A DNA stretch of 64,000 nucleotides from Agapanthus africanus (lineage: Eukaryota > Streptophyta > Magnoliopsida > Asparagales > Amaryllidaceae). The position numbers were made by a program, and so were the translations under genes. Positions 10,500-23,265 of the stretch are shown here, one piece after another (position 1 is the stretch's first letter; every line of letters starts with the position of its first letter). The notes beneath the pieces were generated by a model that had not been told where the DNA came from, did no database searches, and worked only from the letters and a program-made list of their open reading frames with translations. The DNA lies in contig CM057338.1 in assembly GCA_030015575.1 (NCBI GenBank), positions 310,871,827 to 310,935,826 on the forward strand, written 5' to 3'.

Positions 10500-12305
10500 T
10501 GTTCATCTCGTAAAACTGCATTTTAATACCTCTCAATCATTATCTATTTTGTTATATATCGGTGCTATTAATCAGTGTCTGCTCAGTAATTACAGTTAAT
10601 AGGTATTCGTGATACAACACTGAAAACACACTCAATATCACGGATATAGCATTTGGGAGCCGACACTGCAAACAGAATAGAGAAACAACCGATATCCCAA
10701 GAGCTTTTGAAAAACAAATATGTGCACACTTTTTGGTCCAACAAGATGCATGTTGCACACAACTCTTGGGTAAGGACCAAGTGGGGGCAGCCATGGCATA
10801 ATGGGTTGTGCAAGTGGACATGGTGTGATGTGCATTAATGGGCATTGAATGCATAAAGATATGATGTAATTTGAAGCATCTTGTTCCCTCCAAAACTCTA
10901 AAGACAAACCAGGTTAAATTAGACCAAGCAAACAACACCAGAGTGATATTGGGATGCACACAAATCCCCACTGCAAACACGCACCCCAGTGCTCGGATTT
11001 TGGCCAAGCACATGCCCTCTAAAACCGGCGAGCTCGGCCCAAAAATGTCGAATGGTCCTAATCTTTTTACCGAGCCTTCCTTGTTACCACGTAGGCTTGC
11101 TTTTATTGTTTGTTTAATTTTCTTTTGAGCCTATAAATAGCATATCAGTGGCAAGAGAGAGGACTACCATGTACATACAATTCTATCTTTTTGTTTTGCT
11201 TTTCTTTTGGTTTAGCTTGAAGGTGAGTGGGCTTCAATCTTGGTTTCTTCTTCTTCTTCTTCCCTCTTGAGGCTCTCTTTGGAGAGCTTCCTTAAGGAGC
11301 TTGAATAAGCTACCATAACCTTGTACCTCTTCTTCAAGTATTAATACATTGTTGTTTCTTTTATTTACTTGCTTTCTTTACTTGCTTTATTATCATACTT
11401 AACTAATCTCTTTATTTGGTTGTGGTGCGGTGAGGAAGTGAGATAAAAGGCTTTGCCTCCTCCACCTCTTAATTATGTTTAATGTGCTAAAATTATGATT
11501 CTAACTTGAATATTGTTTATGCATTGATATGATACGGTATTTTGAACCATGGTTACCTGTAACCTCTTCATATACCGTATTCATTCCCCTTCCCCATTTT
11601 CAATATTTAAATTAAAATCTATTTAGTGTTAAGTTTGCTAAGTTTGAATATCGTATTTTGTGATTAAGGACTTTACAAATCTCTTAATTTCATATACGAT
11701 ATACCATCACAATTCTTAGCAAACTCAACACTAATATCATTTGCTCTCACTAACCAATTTGTGTTTTGGTCGTTGCGGTATGCTTGCTAACCCTTATGTT
11801 TATTGTTGATACCCCAAGTGCGGACATACAAACGGTAAGTGAACAAAAGAACTCGTTTCGTGCTTTGCGGCGAATATCGGACTTTGACGGTTTGTGCTCC
11901 GCAACTGCGTTGACAAGTCGTGCTTCATGCCGGGATCAAGGTAAGGCCGGACAACTCATGACCAAGGAAGTGTAGAGGTAAACGTCGTGATTCAAGCTTC
12001 CGAGCCAAGCCACAACCATTCTTCTCTTAAACTCTCTTACTTGTTTTCCTTGTTTTCTTCATTTCCGTATTCTTTTATATTTTGTGACAAACAACCCAAT
12101 TCGTTCATTTGTTAACCTTAAACAACAATACTAAATACACAATTCCCTGCGGATCGACCCGTGCTTGCCGGCTCGCTACAACGCACCGTGCACTTACGGT
12201 TATAAATATTTAAAACGAGAACGATCTCGCGTGCGCATTCCGTTTCATTAAAACCATATACCTATTTCTAAAACATACGCGTTTGCGTGTGCGGGTGAAT
12301 TCCCA
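10500..12305 (+). repeat. Element B 5' LTR
   Basis: This 1806-bp LTR matches 16435-16810 plus 41282-42716. It includes gagcctataaatagcatatc near 11130-11150, a TATA box (tataaata) with matching sequence in the other LTR near 41545. The 153-codon minus-strand frame at 10552-11013 is a chance frame of LTR sequence. Confidence 0.93.
11131..11138 (+). promoter_or_regulatory. TATA box in B 5' LTR
   Basis: The motif ctataaatagca is conserved in both B LTRs (second copy about 41546). It is followed by a CT-rich leader with (ttc)n, as is common for plant LTR promoters. Confidence 0.6.
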
Positions 12306-12314
12306 ATAAGTTTT

Positions 12315-12332
12315 TGGCGCCGTTGCTGGGGA
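12315..12332 (+). other. Element B primer binding site
   Basis: TGGCGCCGTTGCTGGGGA lies nine bases after the LTR end. This differs by one base from the TGGCGCCGTTGCCGGGGA site common in Athila and Tat gypsy elements. Confidence 0.88.
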
Positions 12333-13567
12333 TTTGTAGTCATTAGGTATTGTTATTTATGGTTCTACTAACAAAACTAACTTTTTAACTCAAATTTTTT
12401 TTCAAACTAACAAAACACATTCTTTCACTTTTGTTCTCTGTTCTGAAAACCTCCAATCACCCTAAATTTCAATTTTATAATCGAGCGATACCTTTAGAAT
12501 ACTTATATTTCCTATAGAACACACACTAAATTCGAGCACAAGCACTTGGATTTTTACTGGCGACAATGAGGAATAATCCGAGCTCGCCGGCCTTTTGTAG
12601 GTGTTTGTGATTTTTTGTTCTAGTGTGACCTCCAGTGAAGTGTTGGTAATCTATTGATATTGTTTGATTTTTCTAATTTTGAGTGTGCAGGTATTGGGGC
12701 ACATATATCGCTTTTTAACACTAATATCGTATTTTCTGATATTTCAGATTTTTCACGGATATACAACCAGCGATCGTACGAAGCGAGATTCAAATTCAAT
12801 TTCAAGACGTTAGCGAAGTATAGTGCCAAAGATCCGGGTCGTTTGACCCGCGCAAGCGAATATTCAACGACTCGGATCACTTTCAAAGGGGTTTTCTTAA
12901 GCCAAATCATATCAATATGTATTTCCTAACACTTTCGCTCGAATCCGACGCAATCCAATTTTCTATCTTTTGCAGGATTCTTCGCACAATTTTTGCCACC
13001 AATTGAACAAGAGAACTAACCCGTATTTTTGCAGTGCTTAAGCTTAAAATTGAAAAAGAATTGATTTATTCGCTTGATTTCTTGAATTCTTTTCTTTGAT
13101 TGCGCATTGCATATTAATACGGATTTAAGGGCAAAATTGACCAAACAAGATACGGTAAAAGATTTCATCACCTTTTCTCCGTAGCGCACAAATCACAAAA
13201 CTCCATTCTTGCATACCCCCAGTAATTTAAAATTAATTAGAACACTGACTTTAAGGACTTCGCGCTCATTAGGAGAAATTAACTGTTTTTAGAACTTTAC
13301 TTAACGGTATATCGTACAAGGGGTGTCTAGGCAAGTGTTCAAAAGAAAGGCTTATTTAATTCAGAAAATTCACGAAAGTGTTGTAAAACCTCCCCTTCTC
13401 TCTTGCACTTACCTGGCTTCGTAATCAGTATATCTTGAGCCTATTTCTCGACACAGTTTTACTTCGTTAATCAGGTTCTTGAGCAGTTCTAGTTGACTTA
13501 GAATAACATAGACTGCTAGGGGTGTGATATTCGTTATTTTTGTGACATTTGTGAAATTCTTGTTAAT
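12333..13567 (+). other. B leader, non-coding
   Basis: About 1.2 kb between PBS and the gag-like frame is AT-rich, with stops in all frames and no recognised motif. I see no gene in it. Confidence 0.6.
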
Positions 13568-14628
13568 ATGGGTGACACACGATTCAATTCATTTTTTCAC
13601 GATTCTTATTCTTTTGTTTATACTCAGTTCCAATCCCTTTGTTTAAATTGCGAAAATTCTTCCCACATTCATTATAATTGTGCTTTTCTAGGTGGTGACT
13701 AACCGTCCTAAATTTTTTATAACGGTCACCCACCTAACACTCCTGAACCCAGTCCCACTTCAACCATAGACCAACTGATTGAAAATTTAGAGAAAGAGGT
13801 CGACAGAATGACTGTTTTAGCATCACCACCATCACAACCCCTCCAACCTGAAACAATTGAACCATCTTTAGGGAGTGACGGTGAGATGGATGCTAGCTTG
13901 ACCGCTTTAGAAAAGAGTATTGAAGTGATGATTGCGGTTGAGAATCAAACTGCTGCAACGCTGGCCCTGTTCATACAACAGTCTGAGCAATTATTTCTTG
14001 CTCAGGCCCAATCATTGGCTAGCATTAAGGAACAAGTGAAATATTTAGCTGTGAAGATTTTAGGGAGTGAACACAGTCAATCGGAACCCAATAATGTTAA
14101 TATCTGTCATCTAGAAAGTCACCCGAGTGATGTAAATGATCCAATGAATTTTGATGATTTCATACATGATGATACGATTGTATTGACTGAATGTTATCAG
14201 GAAACACAAGAAAAACCTCCGGCTGATTTTTGCAGTCCAATTTTAGAGGAGGAGCCTTATGAATTTATCGGGTATGGTTGGGATAAATTATCGGAAGAGA
14301 TGATCAGGAACCCACAATTTTTGTATCACTTAGTGATATTGTTTTAGAAGAAACATTAGGGTGGGAACCGACCTTTTTAGATGACATATACCTACCCATT
14401 CTTGAATGTGATGAGAAGGAAATTGTATTGGGAAATTTAGTAAATGATGAGAGTAAGATTGTGGAAAATAATAGGGAGGAAGACAGTATTGAAAAATATT
14501 CTTTCGTGTCGAGTTTTGAGGAAATTTTTTCTGATAAACTTGATATTTTAGGTGAGTTGGAATCAGGATCAATTTGGGAACATCCTAATAACCTTTCTTT
14601 TGCCGAAGTTTTTGCGGATGAACTCTAG
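13568..14628 (+). pseudogene. Element B gag-like ORF with N-terminal CCHC knuckle
   Basis: From the ATG at 13568 the frame reads 44 codons including CLNCENSSHIHYNC, a perfect C-x2-C-x4-H-x4-C zinc knuckle (about 13640-13682). It then meets TAA at 13700 and another stop at 13709. The same frame resumes and is open from 13808 to 14347. After a slip in the t-run near 14318-14322 it continues in the next frame to 14628. The second part is strongly acidic (many Asp and Glu) with a predicted helical stretch TALEKSIEVMIAVENQ. A knuckle at the N-terminus is unlike ordinary gypsy gag, where it lies near the C-terminus. The function is unproven; a gag-derived packaging protein is my best guess. Confidence 0.5.
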
Positions 14629-16421
14629 TTTTTACACGAACTTGACTTTGGAACTCAACATGTGCTTATTGAACATTCAATTCATTCAGAAAACAATTCT
14701 TCAACCTGCTCAAAATTTCGTCTTCACCTTCAACGTATTCCGATCCCTACTTTCACACACCCATGCCATGTACTAACATCTAACCATTTTTTATATATTC
14801 TCTTTTTCTTTTTATTATACCTATTCTTTTGCCAGCCATGACACAATATTGACAAAATTTTTGAATGGCTGGTATTAATTTCTGGACTAACCCAATTGTT
14901 TCACTTATATATGTTGTAATTAGTCGTAGGTTTTTTCTTTTTCTGTGAATAAAAGTCTCACACCGATGTCTAATTCTAGCTATCGGAGACAGGGGCAACG
15001 ATGAGGACATCGTAAAACTCACGTTTGGGGGTGAGCACTCCGTTTATTTTGCTGCATCATGTGTATATTCTGCATTGCATACATATTAAAAAACCAATAA
15101 AAATTGAAAATTATTCCTAAAAATATTTTAAAAAATTCGTCATGTTAGCTAGCGGGGGAACTTAGACTCAAAATCTGACGGTTGGTTGATAAGATAGAAA
15201 TAACTAAATCCTTTTTGAGAGATTGAAAACCCGAAAGATAACCCTCCTTTATGTTTAACCATAGCTGACATACGTCTTTTATAACACTTTACACGTGTCG
15301 TATGTTTTTTGAGAATTAGATGAAATTTTGATATGTCTGTAAAACTTTTAAAATTGATAAATATCTTTAGAATCAAACAGGTTTGTCTGAGTTAAGTAAT
15401 ACCAAGATAAGTTCATACAGTGAAGTTGATATGAAGAATTTTATAGAAGTTTTAACAGAAGATATAAGTCTGAAAATTAACCCATCTGAAACCTTGTTGG
15501 AGTAATTACACACCTTATCACATGTAACATCTTCAGATTTAAAAGAAAAAGCTGGATATGTCTCCGTTTTCACTGAGTGCAGAATTATTATAAAATGAGA
15601 CTTTTGTTTTGTAGCCTTGGTAACTTGGGTAATTAAGTCCTTGGGGTGTCGCCACACCTAATGCCCTAAAACCATCTGGTTTGGGAGTCATTGACCCAAA
15701 CCTCGCTAAGTTTCCAATCGCCAGATAAAACAAGCTAAGTAAGTGTTCTCTTCGAGTTAAAAGTCCTAACGGTTCTTTGTGGGAGAATAATCTTGGCGGG
15801 ACGAATTTTTTATTAAAATAGTTTTTTTGCGGAGATATGAAGGTTTGTATTTATTAAGATATTTTGCACGATAACGAAAGATGTGTATATACAAAAACAG
15901 ATGAAAAGTAGGAGTGAAAAATAAGACTTAGGTTCTCTGTTAAAATTGATATATATCCTTACTTGACACCTAACTAAAGAATAAAACTTGAGAAAATCTT
16001 AACTCCTTTCAAACTCGTGTGATCCTTCAGAAATTTATCATGGTCTGTAATTATGACATGATGACCCTAATCAAGTTCTTAAAAACTTATGGACACTATT
16101 CACACAAATCATGTAAAGACGCGTATTAGCTTATGTTAAACAAATTGCGAGGAGTGAAAAATAGGGTCTAACGTTTCTGACTTGGGTAATAGACCTTTTA
16201 ACTTTGATCTCTAAACTTAAGATTAGAATCAACAGTTTTTCCACGACGCTAACTTGACTGGATTTTATGGGTGTAATCCGCTGAAAACCCTCAGGAGACA
16301 ACACTCCTCCTAGTAGGGACACCTAGAGATTTAACGGCTTGTTTCATATGCTCAGTGCAATCGCGTACCCTGCGAAAGTGAGGCTAGGATTTTTATATTT
16401 CTCAGGACGAGCAATAGATAT
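14629..16421 (+). other. B interior without recognisable pol
   Basis: About 1.8 kb separate the gag-like frame from the PPT. No reverse transcriptase, integrase or RNase H motif is visible on either strand. The sequence is AT-rich and non-coding as far as I can see. Confidence 0.6.
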
Positions 16422-16434
16422 GTTTGGGGGTATT
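16422..16434 (+). other. Element B polypurine tract
   Basis: The sequence gtttgggggtatt ends exactly where the second LTR starts (TGTTCATC at 16435). The G-run is short but correctly placed. Confidence 0.65.
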
Positions 16435-16810
16435 TGTTCATCTCGTAAAACTGCATTTTAATACCTCTCATTCATTGTCTATTTTCTTATATGTCGGTGC
16501 TATTAATCAGTGTCTGCTCAGTAATTACAGTTAACATGTATTCGTGATACAACATTGAAAACACACTCAATATCACGGATATAGCATTTGGGAGACGACA
16601 CTGCAAGCAGAAAAGAGAAACGACCGATATCCCAAGAGCTTTTGTAAAATAAATGTTTGCACACACTTTTTGGTCCAACACAATGCTTGTTGCACACAAC
16701 TCTTGGGCAAGGACCAAGTGGGAGCAGCCATGGCATGGTGGGTTGTGCAAGTGGGCATGGTGTGATGTGCATTAATGGGCATTGAATTCATAAAGATATG
16801 ATGTGATTTG
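16435..16810 (+). repeat. Element B 3' LTR, left part
   Basis: The first 376 bp of the 3' LTR are nearly identical to 10500-10875. They end with the TSD copy atttg (16806-16810), where element E is inserted. The remainder resumes at 41282. Confidence 0.93.
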
Positions 16811-18939
16811 TGTTGGGCCCCGGCAGCGCCCCGGCCGTCTAACCGAAGCCAAATGCTGAACAAAAGCTTTTTTTTATAAAACCGGCGCTACCGCAACCTA
16901 AATACCCGGATCGTTCCATTAACCGTAAACTAGTAAACTATAAAAGGAGTTTGGAAATTATACTGATTGATCCGTGTCCTTCGGTCTTCAATCTCTACGC
17001 CAAACTCCCCATTGTTGCGCCGACAAAGCTCGCTCCCCGATCTTGCTCGTCGATATAGCACCACGTCATCGAATCTTTATATGGCTCCAGCCTCAAAACC
17101 GAGGAAATTCGGAGATGAAGTTTGCTAGCCGACATGTCCAAGAATGAAGTAGAGAGAGTGTGGAATATTTTGTCTCAGGATACCTAAGCATTTGGGCGGA
17201 GATTAATAGAGTTGCCATGGATGTAATGTGAGAAAAAGGATTTTTAGCAAAGAAAAATTCAAGCTTGCTTCAAAGAGAAGGAGCTCGGCCAGTGAGTGGA
17301 AAAAGGTTCTCTGGCAATGTAAGTGTGGTAGTGAGGGAAAAATCATGTAGTGATTAAAAAAAACAAGACCAAATGAAATAAAAACTATCACCAATAATTT
17401 AATCCAGCAACCTCACTCCAAAAAGAAAATACCAGCACACCCTAAGACCCATGCTGCCCCTGTTCACTCAAGCCTATGCCAGTCACCCAAGCTGCCCATG
17501 CCCACTAACAGTGCTCGAAATGGGCAAAGAAAAAAAATGGTCAAAGGAAAAAAAATTGGCTCACATAAATAAAGATATATCAAGATGTTTGAGACGGAAA
17601 AAGGAAACTGGCAACTCCCAGAATAATCTCGTAACGAATTACGAGATTACACATCAACTGTAAATACATACCCGCATTTGTATTCCGACCGAATACGAAT
17701 GCAATAAGACAAAAATATTCCTACACAATATAATACTAGGATTCGGTTTAAACCAAAACCCGCTAGTATTATCCGTCCGATCATGATCCGTGCACAAGTG
17801 CACGAATATGATCATGATCCGTGCACATGTGCACGAATATGATCGAACCCCGCCATATATCCATACGGCCTCTACAACATTCGCCCGAACTTGGGAAACT
17901 TTCTGTCGGGGGACTCTAATGACTCATCAATACACTGGCACTGGGTATAACCACTAGCACGTCAGAGATACTAGCTGTACGTAACGGTTGCCCATGTATT
18001 GATCGGAAGGAAAGCTGACGAGTGAACTCATCCAGAAACCCTACTGAGCTTGACAGTGACAATATCCGTACAGTCCGGTCTGTTCGTCTATGAGTGTTGC
18101 ATATAGGGCTTAGGGGGCTGGTAAACGTCAGACCCCCAATAGTGGTATAAGTCGTGTCGGAAAGTAGCCCAGAACACCCTGAGATACTACTGAAATACCT
18201 ACCAGAAAATCTCAATTACCCTGGCCAGGGATTTCGTATAATGGCTCTCCTAAACACAGCGCGATCTCACCCCCAATACCGGGAGAGACGAATCCCCGAT
18301 GATCCGCTCACTGCCTCAATGTGGCTCGGGACTGTACCCAACTAAAACCTGTTTGCACGACTCCTTTGAGCCGTGGTAGGGTAGTAATCAAAACACAGTG
18401 GAAACTCATACGAGACAAATGACGATCTCAGGTCGACAGGCTAACCTGTACACATGTCACCAGGGAACTGCTATCTGACGATATGTATAATGCCAACTAG
18501 TATGTTCCCGGCGAGTCATGTCCGGTGTACTCATAATCCAATGAGCACCTGTATACATCTTAGGTGAACCAACTGACACCAATGGCTTGTGAGACCGGCC
18601 ACCGCCCCTCGTCGGGGTCTCGACTGTATACACTAGTCACTCTGGAGTATCGATGCTCTGTCTCGAAACTCCCTTGACTAGGGACCATTTAAGGATGTGC
18701 TTATAGACCCCAGCTCCCACGTATATGATCGCCATCATACTGCTCGCAGTCAAGCAAGAATCCTATGGGCTCTATCAACATGCAATAGTGAACTAAAGCA
18801 TGTACACGATGATAAAGACAAACCAGATAGCATACTACAATCTCGAGCAAGACTGTCCTACCAGTATAGGTCCTCCCTCAATCATTGCAATCACATACCT
18901 GTGATCCAATAATTGACTTTGAGGGTACTATATCCAACA
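16811..18939 (-). repeat. Element E 3' LTR (left copy)
   Basis: This 2129-bp LTR matches 39186-41281. It is longer mainly because a 31-bp unit with nested palindromes (gtgcacaagtgcac, gtgcacatgtgcac) is duplicated at about 17780-17841; the other LTR has one copy near 40155. Confidence 0.93.
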
Positions 18940-18956
18940 ATCTCCCACTTGCACTT
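18940..18956 (-). other. Element E polypurine tract (reverse complement)
   Basis: The plus strand reads atctcccacttgcactt, so the element strand reads aagtgcaagtgggagat directly before TGTTGG. Elements C and F have the same tract. Confidence 0.92.
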
Positions 18957-21900
18957 AAGGCTAATTATTGCAATGTCGCGTACTTATGGCTCGTGTGATA
19001 CCGAACATCCAACTCCTCTACTAATCAGTTTCACAAAGCTCGTTTGTAAAACTATTGTGTTCAAGAAATAGCCTCAGTGAGTGGATCCGCCCTGATGTTT
19101 CTTTCTATGTCTCTCTGTCTCAAGTTCGCTGAGAAAGCCATCTCCCTAAATGTGCAATACCTGTCTTAGAATATGTCTGGATATCTGATGGGACCGAGTT
19201 CATAAATGAACTCCAAATCCAGCAAACTTCTTAGACTGTATCGTCAACTGAATTTAATCAGTATCCTGTACCATGCCTCCTTCAGTATCCTCTTGGACCA
19301 CCTGTCCAAACTACTGCCCCTCGTCAAAGGGAAAACTATAACTCTGACAGCCACTCTGTCATCCAGATCACCTTGGAAGCTTGGAATGATAACTATCTCC
19401 CAAAGGAGGCTGTCGTTATTAAATCCCTAGAATAACCACTTATGATCTAAAACTGCTTTCGAACGTTTCTCCAGGATTGGATTAATATCAACTTATTGCA
19501 TCTAGTGCAAAAACAACATCTGGTGTGGTACTTGACATCTCACGATCAACTCAATTGCTTAAGCAAGTAATCTGCCAATCATGCGCATCCCTCTTCCTTT
19601 TAGTCTGTAAGACATCTTTAGAGAGGGTGACTCCATCACCTGCAGGTACACCACCATACCAGGAGTCGTTCATTCTAAAATACCTTTAGAATGCTGTCAA
19701 AATACCCAGATTGGGAAACTACCCAAATCTAGATCTAAAACCATAGATCTAGTAGCCAGAATGCCTGATATTATGTCTATATCCTATGTGGAGAAACTAC
19801 TGTGTGACAACCACAGTATGACCGATCGTAGTATAGGAATTTCACTTCCTACAATGTGTATGTCATCCAAGAACCCGGACATCACACCTTACTACCTTCT
19901 TAACAGATCCATCCCCTATTTTGATGAAGTCAAAGCCCATGACTGTCACATCAGAAATAGATGATCTATCTCCGCTTTATCAGCTTTAGTCTATAAATAG
20001 ACATAAGCTACTTGTCCACTATGCTTCTGCTGCTCCCACTGACCACAACAACCCTCTGGCAGAATAATATATACGTGTACTTCTAAAGCTAGTTTAGAAT
20101 GACGCTATGCTCATCCTCCTGCCGTGTCTCATAGTCTGGAACAGCAGTAATGGAAAGTTTGGGTAAATAAGAACCTCCCTGTCCCCATCCTTGAGGATAC
20201 CAGAGTACCTCTTTGACGCCTGAGGTTACCCACTATATCTGCGGAATGGGTAATAGAATGTCAATCCTGATTGAATCTTTAGGTCCTATTAAATTTTCCG
20301 TAATCGTTTGCGGTTCTGGAATCTCTTCCAGTTCTACCATACTCCCACTATTGTTTTCTGAAAAAATCCATTTTACTAAATTGTGGCGAGTCAAGAACAA
20401 TATCACTATTGATCTTCCAGATGGTAGAAAGTTAACCTTTGTCATAGCCCGGGTTAACCCACAAACAGCCATTATAGAAACGTGCCTTGAGTTATCCAGA
20501 GTCTGGTTTTAAGCATAAGCCGGACAACTCCCCGTACCTTAACATCATTAAGATATGAACTATTCTATATACAATATAGAAATAGAGGCACTGATTTAAT
20601 TGGAATCAGATTCAAATCATGCAGCTGTCTCCAGTGCATATCAACTAAATGGAGAGAGGACGATCAGCATTACTCAACTTAGGTGTGCATCCAATTATGA
20701 GTAACCTGAAAGAGAAACAAGTTTCTCAAAACTATTACTAGCAACTGAATACCATACATAAGTATCTACATCTTCGATCACCTTGAAGAATCCTGATACT
20801 TGCAATACATGGTTGTCTACTTTATTCCTGTGCCTATAACTTCTCAAACTTGGACCTTATATTTCTACGAAACACTTGTCTAAAACTTGAGAAGTCATAA
20901 GTAAATAGAATATAGTGCGAGGACCAACCCCTTTGTCCTAATGGACACTGGAGAATATACAATACTTTGTATAAGTCCTTTGAGTTGAATAACTCAAACT
21001 CTGTGCGTTGTAGGTTGAAAACTGTACCCGGGTGATTTCCTCAAATATCACTAATTACAACGAATTCCGATATAATAAGGATGATCATCTAATTCCCAAT
21101 AACTTACTCCCACTCATCATCTGTAAAACTATACAGATGTGAGAATCATACCTGGTAAATACATACCCTGGAGTAAGGATCTAATAGGGAAATCAGTTTT
21201 CTATTAATAATACACAGTGAAACTGAAACACGAATATGTTTCGAAGGGGTATCCGGGTTTTCCTAGTAATGCCTCTTTCATTATCCAGATTCATGACTGT
21301 AACCGTATATTTTTTGCCATCTCACCAATTCCCTTTATTTGTCTTTAGTCGTTACCTTCTGTACACCATCGTTAGGCTTAATGGTTTTCTTCCTTCCCTA
21401 CCGTTCGGCACCAGCCTATGGTTTGGAAGAAGACTATCCAATAAGCATAATAGATGTGCTGTCCTAATCCTAGGAGCATTTGCAACCTGAGAGAAGGTAA
21501 GGATAAAAGACAACTAAATAAACCTTATTTCTATTTCTCCAGAACCAGAATCCATCCTCGAAAAAAGTTCCTTTGAGTTCGTATATAACCATACGATGGG
21601 TTTATCCAATGGAATTGGATGTTCGTAGTGATACGGGGTGTTCTGGAGAAATACAAAGGTGAAGTAGGAGTGGCGATGAAATACGTGGTTTGGTCGTGAA
21701 TGATTACAGTCGCAATTTACTTTGCCCTCTTTATGATCCCTTTATTTGTCTTTACTTATTACCTTCTGTACACCTAATTTAGGCTAATTGGTTTTCTTCA
21801 TTCCCAACCTTTCGGCACCTGCCTATGGTTTGGAAGAAGACTATCCAATAAGCGTAATAGGTGTACCCTCTCCGAATCCTAGGAGCCCTCATATCCTGAG

Positions 21901-22400
21901 AGAAGGTAAAAGGAAAAGACAACTGAATAATCCTATTCAATCTCTCCAGAACCAGAATCCATCCTCGAAGAAGTTCCTCCGAGTTCGTATATAACTATAC
22001 GATAGATTTATCCAATGGAAGTGGATGTTTGTAATAATACGGGGTGTTCTGGAGAAACTCAAAGGGTAAAAGAAGGAGTGGCAATAATGTATGCAACTCA
22101 GACAATCCAAAAACCAGTGTTTTAAGAAAGTTCGGTTAACTTGGTCACTGAGTTATAGTCTAGGGTCGGGTCATGGTTGCAGTTAAAGAGAGAGAGAGAA
22201 GAAACTCTCTGCGTGCACTCTAACCTGAATCAGAATGGTTAATCACTTTATCTAATCAGGAAACCTCCCACTGTATCCTCAAATTCTTCTCCAAACCTGA
22301 AAGAAGAATTAGTCGGAATCACTTGAGGAGTAAACTAACTCATAAGTGGGAATATGGATCCAACTATCATCATATGATAACTTGATGGAAGCCACTCAAG
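18957..22400 (-). pseudogene. Element E remnant gag-pol region
   Basis: Only small pieces of a copia polyprotein survive. The frame at 20233-20472 reads MVELEEIPEPQTITENL, equivalent to IELEEIPEPQAITESL in the linker between integrase and reverse transcriptase of element F. Near 19100 the reverse strand gives a piece with IRADPLTEAIS that resembles the RNase H end (NTADPLTKALPQ in F). Most of the integrase and reverse transcriptase cannot be read, and element C has the same losses. The region cannot encode a polymerase; mobility would have required an autonomous relative. Confidence 0.6.
21310..22090. repeat. About 0.4-kb tandem duplication in E interior
   Basis: Two copies offset by about 407 bp share ccctttatttgtctttag/a, accttctgtacacc, cggcacc.gcctatggtttgg and agaagactatccaata. 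The first is at about 21310-21690, the second at about 21717-22090. Element C has the same pair at about 49900-50270 and 50300-50650. Confidence 0.88.
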
Positions 22401-22490
22401 TTACCACACTCCAGAAGGTATGCGCATGCCTGGCAAGTTTCCTGTATGTTTGAAACTCCCGATGTGATTTTTACCCCAAGCAGCTTATGA

Positions 22491-22695
22491 CCTTGACGGA
22501 TGCCAACAAATTATGAGTTGCAAGTCAAGTTCTACCCGTCATTGTCCTGATTAATTTAGACCCACCCGTACTCGCCCTTGACGGATGCCAACAAGGCTGC
22601 ACGACTGTCCTAGATTAATGCATATCAATGCTACAGAAAAGTAACACATAGCTACCGCACACTATGCCTTGACGGAAGCCAACAAACATAGCACG
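22491..22695 (-). repeat. ccttgacggatgccaacaa leader repeats in E
   Basis: Copies begin at 22491, 22576 and 22677. They correspond to ccttgactttggccaacaa in C (51064, 51150) and to gttgaccttcgtcaagg on the plus strand in F (30051, 30144, 30229). They lie in the leader upstream of the coding region in all three elements. Confidence 0.8.
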
Positions 22696-23244
22696 AATAC
22701 TAGGCGCTGCTTTTCAGAAATGACGGAGGGCTACTGCTGGTTTTTGGAAAAAAACCTTTAGCGTAATGAACTTGATATCATTGAAGGAACCGGATAGCTT
22801 TTTATAAATATATAGTAGCGAAAACCTTTGCTAAAGAGGTCACTCCCGGTGAAGAGATCTCGGCTCTTTCCTCGTCGAATGAGGTGCAGGATATTCCAAA
22901 CTGAATACCACGATGCAAAGCAAAAAGTAATCGACTATAGTGAAGTTATTACCCTGACGCAAACCTCTGTCCAAGGGGTCACTCCCGACGAAGGGATCTC
23001 GGCCCTTGCCTCGTCGAATGAGGTGCTGGATATTCATAACCGAATACCACTGTGCAAAACAAAAGAGAACGCCTTTGTAATAACAGCTTTTTGAAAAAAT
23101 AGTTCCAACAACATCAAATATAGGTTTGTTTTCCTTGCATTGATAAGAATCAACGCAGTCCCATCAATTGATCACACCAGGAAAGAACGAAAATATGATG
23201 TACGTATATGCCATCCGCATTCGCCAGTGGGTCCCGTCATCACC

Positions 23245-23265
23245 CGTTAGGTTACTTAACTAACG
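23245..23265 (-). other. Conserved leader inverted repeat in E
   Basis: An imperfect inverted repeat with CGTTAG and CTAACG arms occurs here, at 51725-51745 in C and at 29672-29692 in F. It sits in a conserved block of the leader next to ggactagcgcg. Confidence 0.7.

Noticed and set aside
10552-11013. 153-codon frame on the minus strand
   Set aside because: It lies wholly in B's LTR and is partly repeated at 16487-16863 for that reason. No domain or codon signal supports it.
13568-14628. Gypsy gag-pol with hidden reverse transcriptase downstream in B
   Set aside because: No motif of reverse transcriptase, RNase H or integrase could be found on either strand between 14629 and 16421.
16811-18939. 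E as a plus-strand element because its left end reads TGTTGG
   Set aside because: TGTTGG/CCAACA ends are symmetric. The PBS lies at the right LTR and the polypurine tract at the left LTR, so the element reads on the minus strand.
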